Below, one piece after another: positions 42,056-47,702 of a stretch of DNA of 47,702 nt (position 1 is the first letter of the stretch; each line of letters starts with the position of its first letter). The position numbers and the translations under genes were made by a program. Origin of the DNA: Gammaproteobacteria bacterium (GTDB lineage Bacteria; Pseudomonadota; Gammaproteobacteria; Chromatiales; Chromatiaceae); contig JAGRGU010000004.1 of NCBI GenBank assembly GCA_020445335.1, forward strand, positions 16,076-63,777. The letters run 5' to 3'. The notes under the pieces are model-generated. The model ran no database searches. It was not told the origin of the DNA and saw only the letters and a list, made by a program, of their open reading frames with translations.

Positions 42056-43852
42056 ATGTGTGGGGTGTGCGGCGAATTGCGCTTCGATGGCCAGGCAGCG
42101 GACCTTGGATCGATAGCGCGCATGACCGCGATGCTGGAGCGACGCGGTCCCGACCACGGCGGCAGCTATAGCGACGGGGTTCTGGCCTTCGGCCATCGCC
42201 GCCTGGCGATCATAGATCTCTCCAACCATTCCAGTCAGCCGATGGTGGATCAGGAACTGGATCTGGCCCTGGTCTTCAACGGTACGATCTACAATTACCC
42301 TGCGCTGCGGCGGGAGTTGCAGCAGATGGGCTACCATTTCTACTCCAGCGGCGATACCGAAGTGATTCTCAAGGCATACCACGCCTGGGGCGAGGAGTGC
42401 GTCGAGCGTCTGCACGGCATGTTTGCCTTCGCCATCTGGAGTCAGGATCAGCAGCGCTTGTTCCTTGCGCGTGATCGCATGGGTATCAAGCCGCTCTACT
42501 ACAACGACGACGGCAGGCGAATTCGTTTCGCCTCCAACAGCCAGGCGCTGTTGGCGGCCGGCGGCGTCGACACCTCGATAGACCCGGTCGGACTGCACCA
42601 CCAGTTCACGCTGCACGCGGTAATCCCGGCGCCGCACACCATACTCAAGGGCATTCGTAAACTGGCGCCCGGCCACTGCCTGACCATCGAGCGGCAGGGT
42701 CAGCGCAGACTGCGGCGTTACTGGCACCTCAAATCGGTTCGCCCGCAACGTGAAAGGAGCGAGGCGGAATGGCTGGAGGCGATTCACGACGCGCTGCGCA
42801 GCGCGGTGAAAACGCGCAGCGAGATCGCCGATGTGCCGGTCGGCGTGCTGCTCTCCGGCGGGCTGGATTCGAGCCTGCTGGTGGCGCTGTTGGCGGAGGC
42901 TGGGGTCTCCGATCTGCGCACCTTCTCGGTAGGTTTCGAGGATCACCCCGACGAGAAGGGGAGTGAGTTCGAATACTCGGATCCGGTCGCCGCGCGCTAC
43001 AGCAGCAGCCACCGCAAGTTTCTGGTACCCAACGCCGATGTACTGCGGCGGCTGCCAGAGGCGGTCGACGCAATGGCCGAACCGATGTTCGGCCAGGATG
43101 CCGTCGCTTTCTACCTTCTGGGCGAACAGGTCTCCAGGGAGGTCAAAGTAGTGCAGTCGGGCCAGGGCGCGGACGAAGTCTTCGGCGGCTACTTCTGGTA
43201 TCCACGGATGGCCGCGGAGATCGAGGGATCGCCACTGCAGAGGTTCTCCCGCCACTACTTCGATCGCGACCACGAGGAGTATCTGCATACCGTGGCAGCG
43301 CCCTACCGCGGAGAGGACTACAGCAGTGCCACGATCGCCGGGTTGCTGGCCGAGCCCGACGCCGATAGCTTTATGGATGCGGTACTGCGCATGGACGTTA
43401 CCACGCTGATCGTTGACGATCCGGTCAAGCGAGTGGACAACATGACCATGGCCTGGGGACTGGAGGCACGGGTGCCGTTTCTCGATCATCAGCTGGTGGA
43501 GCTGGCAGCGCAATGTCCGCCCGAGCTGAAGCTGAAGGGCGGCGGTAAGCACCCGCTCAAGGCGATGGCACGCGGGCTGTTGCCCGATGCTGTCATCGAT
43601 CGACCCAAGGGGTATTTTCCGATGCCTGCGCTGAAGTATGTGCGTGGCGAGTTCCTCTCTTTCATGCGCGACATCCTGCATTCGAGAGCCTGCCTCGAGC
43701 GCGGGCTCTACGCGCCAGCCTACGTCGAGATGCTGCTTGCCGCGCCGGAAATGCACCATACCCGCCTGCTGGGCAGCAAGCTGTGGCATCTGGCGCTGCT
43801 CGAGTTCTGGCTGCAGCGGAACGTCGACGGCCGCGCATCCGCGCCAGTTTGA
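42056..43852 (+). CDS. Asparagine-synthetase-family amidotransferase, probably NAGGN type
   Basis: A 598-residue protein with an N-terminal class II glutaminase domain (nucleophile Cys2 in MCGVCGELRFDG, then RRGPDHGG and GHRRLAIIDLS) and a C-terminal ATP-pyrophosphatase domain with SGGLDSS at 267-273. The overall pattern (GELRFDG start, FTLHAVIPAPHTIL, VVQSGQGADEVFGGYFWYP) fits the amidotransferase that makes N-acetylglutaminylglutamine amide, an osmoprotectant, better than plain AsnB. The partner dipeptide synthetase normally next to it is not found here. The ATG at 42056 places Cys2 correctly; upstream frame extension is rejected for that reason. An ordinary glutamine-dependent asparagine synthetase remains possible. 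Confidence 0.85.
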   Translation: MCGVCGELRFDGQAADLGSIARMTAMLERRGPDHGGSYSDGVLAFGHRRLAIIDLSNHSSQPMVDQELDLALVFNGTIYNYPALRRELQQMGYHFYSSGDTEVILKAYHAWGEECVERLHGMFAFAIWSQDQQRLFLARDRMGIKPLYYNDDGRRIRFASNSQALLAAGGVDTSIDPVGLHHQFTLHAVIPAPHTILKGIRKLAPGHCLTIERQGQRRLRRYWHLKSVRPQRERSEAEWLEAIHDALRSAVKTRSEIADVPVGVLLSGGLDSSLLVALLAEAGVSDLRTFSVGFEDHPDEKGSEFEYSDPVAARYSSSHRKFLVPNADVLRRLPEAVDAMAEPMFGQDAVAFYLLGEQVSREVKVVQSGQGADEVFGGYFWYPRMAAEIEGSPLQRFSRHYFDRDHEEYLHTVAAPYRGEDYSSATIAGLLAEPDADSFMDAVLRMDVTTLIVDDPVKRVDNMTMAWGLEARVPFLDHQLVELAAQCPPELKLKGGGKHPLKAMARGLLPDAVIDRPKGYFPMPALKYVRGEFLSFMRDILHSRACLERGLYAPAYVEMLLAAPEMHHTRLLGSKLWHLALLEFWLQRNVDGRASAPV

Positions 43853-43870
43853 GGAGAGGCGAGAGAGACG

Positions 43871-44323
43871 ATGAATGCGCTGCTGATGGTTCACCTTCTC
43901 GCGACCGTGGTCTGGGTCGGTGGGATGTTTTTCGCGCATATGGCGCTGCGCCCGGCCGCAGCCGAGCTGTTGCCGCCGCCCCAGCGCCTGCCGCTGTTGA
44001 AGGGGGTGCTCGATCGCTTCTTCCGTTGGGTCTGGCTTGCGGTAACAGCGATACTGGTCAGTGGATACTGGATATTTCTGGTGATCTGGAAGGCTCAGGC
44101 GCCGCTTCATGTTCACCTGATGCAGGGGAGCGGATTGCTGATGGTCTGCCTGTTCGGTTTTATCTATTTTCTTCCCTATCGCCGTATGGGCAAGGCACTG
44201 AGCGCTGACGATCTGCCTGCGGCGGCTGCCGCGATGGCGACGATCAGGCGCGTGATTGGCGTAAACCTGATCCTAGGTATTGCAACCATTCTGCTGGCCA
44301 AGAGTCTTCCCTATATCGCGTGA
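43871..44323 (+). CDS. CopD-like integral membrane protein
   Basis: A 150-residue protein with four hydrophobic segments (about 2-22, 48-70, 80-100 and 128-148). It resembles the CopD superfamily. H8 in MVHLLATVVWVGGMFF and the WVGG turn are typical, and HVHLMQGSGLLM contains more histidines, which could bind heme or copper. The function is not known. It follows the amidotransferase stop by 18 bases with a GAGAGG-type ribosome binding site, so they may share a transcript. Confidence 0.75.
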   Translation: MNALLMVHLLATVVWVGGMFFAHMALRPAAAELLPPPQRLPLLKGVLDRFFRWVWLAVTAILVSGYWIFLVIWKAQAPLHVHLMQGSGLLMVCLFGFIYFLPYRRMGKALSADDLPAAAAAMATIRRVIGVNLILGIATILLAKSLPYIA

Positions 44324-44420
44324 AGCAGTAACCCGTCGCAACAAGGGGTTGAAAAACAGCCGGATCGGGACAATCTTTTGCGCTTGGCTCTACCCAATTA
44401 CTTGAGACCGAGGTGTATCG

Positions 44421-44762
44421 ATGGACGTTTTGGAGCGAATCAGAGAGCAGGTGGAAGGCAATCCCATCGTTCTATACATGAAGGGGACGCCGCAGTTTCC
44501 TCAGTGCGGGTTCTCCTCCCGCGCGGCCGCTGCGTTACAGGACTGTGGACAGAAATTTGCTTACGTCAATGTACTGGCGGATGCGGAGATTTTCGAAAAC
44601 CTTCCGCGTTATGCGGATTGGCCGACCTTTCCCCAGCTCTATATCAACGGTGAACTGGTCGGCGGTTGCGATATCACACTGGAGATGCACGCCAGCGGGG
44701 ATCTGCAGAAGATGACCGCGGAGGCGGCGAAAAACTGGCCGGAAGAGTCTGCCGAAAGCTGA
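44421..44762 (+). CDS. grxD: Monothiol glutaredoxin Grx4 type
   Basis: A 113-residue glutaredoxin with the monothiol active site C29-G-F-S32 in FPQCGFSS. KGTPQFPQCG, the TFPQLYINGELVGGCDI segment with cis-proline and the glycine pair for glutathione binding are all present. This class carries a glutathione-coordinated [2Fe-2S] cluster and works in iron-sulfur delivery with BolA-type partners. Length is standard (about 115). It ends at a strong terminator that also overlaps the 3' end of rnt. Confidence 0.95.
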   Translation: MDVLERIREQVEGNPIVLYMKGTPQFPQCGFSSRAAAALQDCGQKFAYVNVLADAEIFENLPRYADWPTFPQLYINGELVGGCDITLEMHASGDLQKMTAEAAKNWPEESAES

Positions 44763-44786
44763 TAGACGGCGGTTTCGATGCTGATG

Positions 44787-44822
44787 ACCGGAGAGCCCCT
44801 GCGGGCTCATCCGGTTTTTTTT
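44787..44822 (+). terminator. Intrinsic terminator of grxD
   Basis: Nested stem: outer arms ACCGG (44787-44791) and CCGGT (44811-44815), inner arms GAGCCC (44793-44798) and GGGCTC (44803-44808), loop CTGC. Eight T residues (44815-44822) follow. The last codons of rnt lie inside the structure on the other strand. Confidence 0.9.
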
Positions 44823-45469
44823 ACTGCATCGTCGGTCATCCAGGGCTTCTGCAGGTCTGAACCCTGCCATTGATTGACGATGCTGCAGAAGAGCTCAGCG
44901 GTCTTCCCGGCATCGTAGATCGCGGAGTGCGCCTGTTTGCCATCCCATTCGATCCGTGCGCAACGCGCCGCGCGGGCGAGCACGGTCTGGCCGTAGGCCA
45001 GTCCCGCCAGGGAGACGGTGTCGAAGGTGCTGAACGGGTGGAAAGGGTTGTGCTTGTGCGCGGTTCGCGCAACAGCGGCGTTGATGAAGTTCAGATCGAA
45101 AAAGGCATTGTGACCGACCAGTATCGCCCGGGTGCAGCCGCTCGCTTTCATCGCCTTGCGTACCGGAGAGAATATCTGCGTCAAAGCCTCCCGCTCCGGT
45201 AACGCCAGGCGGAAGGGGTGGTCGGGATCAATGCCATTGAACTCCAGCGCTTTCGGATCGAGGTTTGCGCCCGGGAAGGGCTCGACGTGACACGCATGGC
45301 GTTCCGCTATGGTGAGCAGTCCGTCGTCATCCATACGCAGTATCACCGCCGCGATCTCCAGCAAGGCATCTCTGGCGGCGTCGAAACCGGCGGTTTCGAC
45401 ATCCACGACAACCGGCAGAAAGCCGCGAAACCGGCTCGAGATCGAAGAGTTGTAAGCAGGGGTCGTCAT
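44807..45469 (-). CDS. rnt: Ribonuclease T
   Basis: A 220-residue DEDD-family 3'-5' exoribonuclease that trims tRNA and other stable RNA ends. The catalytic residues fall at the same numbers as in E. coli RNase T: D23 and E25 in VDVETAG, D125 in NAFFDLNF, H181 and D186 in [10 protein letters not shown]. Length is also standard (about 215). The stop lies inside the grxD terminator region, so the two genes converge with overlap of regulatory sequence. Confidence 0.96.
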   Translation of the reverse strand: MTTPAYNSSISSRFRGFLPVVVDVETAGFDAARDALLEIAAVILRMDDDGLLTIAERHACHVEPFPGANLDPKALEFNGIDPDHPFRLALPEREALTQIFSPVRKAMKASGCTRAILVGHNAFFDLNFINAAVARTAHKHNPFHPFSTFDTVSLAGLAYGQTVLARAARCARIEWDGKQAHSAIYDAGKTAELFCSIVNQWQGSDLQKPWMTDDAVKKTG

Positions 45470-45788
45470 GCCTTAACAGGGTATGACAATTTGCCGTCGC
45501 AGGGATACATTTTCTCCGTCGTGCGCTTGATTGCCGGGCCTGATGCAGGGCTTTATAAAAGACGCGAGCGGTCGATCAACTAATGAATCAGGCGTCTGCG
45601 CGGGTGGATCGTCACCGCCGACGGCGAGGGTGGGGACGTTGCGCGGGAGTGCGCATCGCCGATGCGATCAAGGTGATGTTGCACCACCCCGGTTGTGCTA
45701 GATTTCAACATCGGCCGGTTCAGGGGATTGAAGTTCCTGTTATTCGTAGCGGGAATCCGGCGGCTATACAGATACAGGGGAACAATAA
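45470..45788. other. Gene-free stretch upstream of mlaA
   Basis: No protein-coding signal is convincing in these 319 bases; short open frames here are Arg-rich and look like chance. The left end should carry the rnt promoter. Toward mlaA, an extended -10-like TGCTAGATT (45696-45704) is visible but its possible -35 (TTGCAC, 45679-45684) is too close at 14 bases. No tRNA-like or strong hairpin structure was seen. Confidence 0.35.
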
Positions 45789-46526
45789 ATGACCAGAGCG
45801 AGACTGGCGAAAAGGCTGCGGACTGTTTTCATGCTATTGGCTTTTACGTTGCTGGGCGGATGCGCCAGCACCGGAGAGTTCGCAGACCCGCGCGACCCCT
45901 GGGAGGGGTTCAACCGGACGATGTTCAGTTTCAACGAGACGCTGGACAATGCGCTGATCAAACCTCTGGCCAAAGGCTACAAGGCGGTGGTTCCGGTTCC
46001 CGTCGATCGCGGAATCACCAACTTTTTCAACAATCTCGGTGATCTCGGCTCCGCCCTGAACAATCTCCTGCAGTTCAAGTTGCAGCGTGCCGGCAGTGAC
46101 TTGGGGCGCGTCGCCTTCAATACAACCTTAGGTATAGTGGGCTTCTTTGACGTGGCAACCAACATGAATTTGCCGCGCTATGGCGAGGATTTCGGCCAAA
46201 CGCTCGGTGTCTGGGGAAGTTCTCCCGGACCTTATATCGTCCTGCCGCTGCTGGGACCGAGTAACGGTAGGGATGCAATCGGGCTGGTAGTGGACTGGTT
46301 TACCGATCCGGTCAGTTATATTGAGGACGACAGCGTGAGGTTTGCGTTGAAGTCACTCTGGTTCATTGATACCCGCGCGGATCTGCTCAACGCCAGCAAT
46401 CTGGTGGAGCAGGCGGCGTTGGATCCCTATGAATTCGTTCGCGATGCCTATCTGCAGAAACGTCGCTATGACGTGTACGACGGCAACCCTCCGGCCGAGG
46501 AGGCTTTTCTGCCAACGGAGCGGTAG
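45789..46526 (+). CDS. mlaA: MlaA (VacJ) outer-membrane lipoprotein
   Basis: A 245-residue lipoprotein that removes misplaced phospholipids from the outer leaflet of the outer membrane and hands them to the Mla transport system. The signal peptide ends in the lipobox LLGGC (C25). Family motifs: DPWEGFNRTMFSFNETLDN, LGRVAFNTTLGIVGFFDVA, EDFGQTLGVWGSSPGPYIVL (cited to 20 residues) and DVYDGNPP near the end. Length is standard. GGGGAA lies upstream of the ATG. The rest of the mla genes are not in this window. Confidence 0.95.
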   Translation: MTRARLAKRLRTVFMLLAFTLLGGCASTGEFADPRDPWEGFNRTMFSFNETLDNALIKPLAKGYKAVVPVPVDRGITNFFNNLGDLGSALNNLLQFKLQRAGSDLGRVAFNTTLGIVGFFDVATNMNLPRYGEDFGQTLGVWGSSPGPYIVLPLLGPSNGRDAIGLVVDWFTDPVSYIEDDSVRFALKSLWFIDTRADLLNASNLVEQAALDPYEFVRDAYLQKRRYDVYDGNPPAEEAFLPTER

Positions 46527-46537
46527 CCTACAGACGT

Positions 46538-46563
46538 GGAAAGCCGGCAGCGCGAGGCTTTCC
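46538..46563 (+). terminator. Candidate terminator after mlaA
   Basis: Arms GGAAAGCC (46538-46545) and GGCTTTCC (46556-46563) form an eight-base stem with a ten-base loop, 11 bases after the mlaA stop. A clean T-run is missing, so termination may be partial. Confidence 0.5.
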
Positions 46564-46629
46564 CGGCGTCCCGTTTCAACTTTATAGGCAAACATCATTT
46601 TTCCTTTTATATCGATAGATAAATTAAAT

Positions 46630-46658
46630 TAGACAATTTTAGAAATTTCTAATATTAT
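46630..46658 (+). promoter_or_regulatory. Promoter of the tandem sulfur globule genes with palindromic operator in its spacer
   Basis: TAGACA (46630-46635, five of six matches to -35) and TATTAT (46653-46658, five of six to -10) are separated by exactly 17 bases. The perfect 14-base palindrome TTAGAAATTTCTAA (46639-46652) fills the spacer up to the -10. A protein bound there would directly affect polymerase. The predicted leader is about 90 bases long. The surrounding region is strikingly AT-rich against a GC-rich genome. Confidence 0.6.
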
Positions 46659-46754
46659 TTTTCTCCAAGAAGGCGTAGCAGTAACCGGGCTTTCGATTAA
46701 CCTGAGTTGTCTATCTATTCGAACCTTTTGGAATACTTTTTTGGAGAGTCTGAT

Positions 46755-47105
46755 ATGAACACTATCGTTAAAGCTGCAGCTGCCGCTGCCATGATCGCTG
46801 CTTCCGCCTCTGCTTCCGCATGGTGGGGTGGTCCCTGGGGTAACAACGGTTGGGGTGATGGCTGGGGCGACGGCTTCGGTGACATGTTCGGCGACATGGA
46901 CTTCAGCATGAGTTCCCGTGCCTCCGGTTCCGGCTATGGCCGCGGTTACGGCTACGGTCGCGGATACGGCTACGGCAATCCCTACTATGGCTATGGTCCG
47001 TATGGTTACGGCGCTCCTTATGGTTACGGCGCTCCCTACGGCTACGGTTACCCGGCTCCTGTTGCTCCCGTAGCCCCGGCCGCTCCGGCAGCCCCTGCCA
47101 AGTAA
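46755..47105 (+). CDS. Sulfur globule protein (Gly/Tyr-rich), secreted
   Basis: A 116-residue precursor with a 22-residue signal peptide (Ala-rich core, cleavage after ASA) and a mature chain starting WWGGPWG. The first mature third is Gly/Trp/Asp-rich ([18 protein letters not shown]), the middle has Gly-Tyr-Arg units ([15 protein letters not shown]), then GYGAPY units, and the tail is Ala/Pro ([16 protein letters not shown]). There is no cysteine. These are the marks of sulfur globule envelope proteins. GGAGAG lies eight bases before the ATG at 46755; a frame extension upstream to 46707 lacks a signal peptide start and is rejected. It is followed 115 bases later by a third member of the family. 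Confidence 0.82.
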   Translation: MNTIVKAAAAAAMIAASASASAWWGGPWGNNGWGDGWGDGFGDMFGDMDFSMSSRASGSGYGRGYGYGRGYGYGNPYYGYGPYGYGAPYGYGAPYGYGYPAPVAPVAPAAPAAPAK

Positions 47106-47174
47106 ATTTGCCCCAACGGGCTGATCTCCAAGGTGTTGGAGCACAGGCACATGGAGCGTGCCAACGAGTATATC

Positions 47175-47202
47175 CACAACAGGCCCAAACGGGCCTGTTG
47201 TG
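47175..47202. other. Perfect intercistronic stem-loop between two sulfur globule genes
   Basis: Arms CACAACAGGCCC (47175-47186) and GGGCCTGTTGTG (47191-47202) enclose the tetraloop AAAC. No T-run follows. It ends five bases before the GAGGAA ribosome binding site of the next gene. It may protect the upstream message from 3' decay or set the ratio of the two proteins. Confidence 0.75.
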
Positions 47203-47220
47203 CCATAGAGGAATGAAAAA

Positions 47221-47702
47221 ATGCAAAAATTCTCTGTAATTGTCGCAGTGACCGCTTTGGCTACCGCCTCGATGACCGCCAGCGCCTGGTGGGGAGGCCC
47301 CTGGGGCAACAATGGTTACGGTGACGGTTTTGGTTCCGGTGACGGATACGTCGACGGTGGTATTAATTTCAGCATGGGCGCACGCGGACGGGGTAACGGA
47401 TACGGCCGGGGTTATGGCCGTGGCTACGACTATTACGCGCCTTACTATTACGGTTATCCCTATGCCGCGCCTTATGCGGTCGCGCCGCTTACTGAAGAGC
47501 AGCAGAAAGAGGCGGCCGAGCAGCAGGCTGAGGCATTCCAGCAGGCGCTTGAAGCACAGCGCAAGCATGCCGAGCAGTTTGCCAACGCAATGCCCCAGCA
47601 ACCTGCCCCCTTCAACTTCGAAAATGCGCCTTTGCAGGCTCCTTTCGAGGGCGATTTCAACAACCGCGGTCAGCATCGCGAAGCAATGATCAAGCAGATG
47701 GA
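47221..47702 (+). CDS. Sulfur globule protein with helical tail, partial at window end
   Basis: An open frame of 160 complete codons from ATG 47221 runs off the window without a stop. A 22-residue signal peptide (FSVIVAVTALATASMTASA) is followed by a mature start [16 protein letters not shown], nearly the same as in the gene before. A Gly/Tyr/Arg-rich part (GYGRGYGRGYDYYAPYYYGY) follows. Unlike the other two, it then continues with a Gln/Glu/Ala-rich segment (about residues 90-120, TEEQQKEAAEQQAEAF and on) that should form an amphipathic or coiled-coil helix, and a Pro/Phe/Asn-rich part. No cysteine is seen. GAGGAA lies eight bases upstream of the ATG. The total length is unknown. Confidence 0.78.
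   Translation, partial: MQKFSVIVAVTALATASMTASAWWGGPWGNNGYGDGFGSGDGYVDGGINFSMGARGRGNGYGRGYGRGYDYYAPYYYGYPYAAPYAVAPLTEEQQKEAAEQQAEAFQQALEAQRKHAEQFANAMPQQPAPFNFENAPLQAPFEGDFNNRGQHREAMIKQM

Noticed and set aside
42002..44116. A 704-codon open frame on the minus strand opposite the amidotransferase and CopD-like genes
   Set aside because: It is antisense to well-supported genes, has no recognisable motif, is rich in His/Gln/Arg as expected from GC-skewed shadow frames, and shows no start signal.
45583..45792. A 69-codon plus-strand frame before mlaA
   Set aside because: Arg-rich with no motif or ribosome binding site, and it overlaps the mlaA start; looks like chance.

Overview
The window reads as part of the chromosome of a GC-rich, Gram-negative, sulfur-oxidising, CO2-fixing gammaproteobacterium. 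The evidence is a phosphoribulokinase gene (Calvin-Benson-Bassham cycle), a DabA-type inorganic-carbon uptake locus, and three genes for secreted Gly/Tyr-rich sulfur globule proteins. Around these lie typical gammaproteobacterial genes: rsd, slt, the lpoA-yraN-diaA-dolP block next to rsmI, rnt, grxD and mlaA. The species cannot be fixed from sequence reading alone; free-living or symbiotic purple-sulfur-like or Sedimenticola/Thiodiazotropha-like lineages would fit.

Layout. 1-14.1 kb is mostly housekeeping: rsd, a stand-alone class III cyclase-domain protein, slt (tail-overlapping the cyclase gene), a Sel1-repeat protein, ppk2, a DAHP synthase gene, a GST, a FemAB-like (DUF482) plus DUF938 pair, dxs, and a DUF945 protein. 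14.2-27.8 kb is a carbon-acquisition island. Leftward lie cbbP and two tandem nhaD Na+/H+ antiporter genes. Rightward lies a tightly coupled five-gene operon nuoM-like / dabA / dabB (nuoL-like) / nuoM-like / nuoM-like, followed at once by a first sulfur globule protein gene with its own FNR-type box and terminator.

28.4-35.2 kb holds a leftward six-gene run (lpoA, yraN, diaA, dolP, glcD-like, DUF3047) with divergent rsmI. 35.2-38.5 kb holds stress and envelope genes: hsp20 behind a good sigma-32-type promoter, an unannotated 32-residue membrane ORF, a PilZ protein, a DsbA-like thiol oxidoreductase and sodB. 38.8-46.5 kb holds an HDOD protein, pgl-zwf (oxidative pentose phosphate entry), an asparagine-synthetase-family amidotransferase of the N-acetylglutaminylglutamine-amide type with a CopD-like membrane protein, grxD, rnt and mlaA. 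The window ends with two tandem sulfur globule protein genes, the last cut off by the window edge.

How the genes fit together (inference): the DabA/DabB complex with extra antiporter-like subunits would use an ion gradient to drive one-way CO2 hydration, giving cytoplasmic bicarbonate for the Calvin cycle, for which cbbP makes ribulose-1,5-bisphosphate. The two NhaD antiporters could handle the H+/Na+ load. The sulfur globule proteins would coat periplasmic sulfur stores, the electron source for this metabolism. The features most worth study are the DabA locus with four antiporter-like subunits, one of which has lost most of its expected ion-channel residues, and the distinct promoter architectures in front of the sulfur globule genes.
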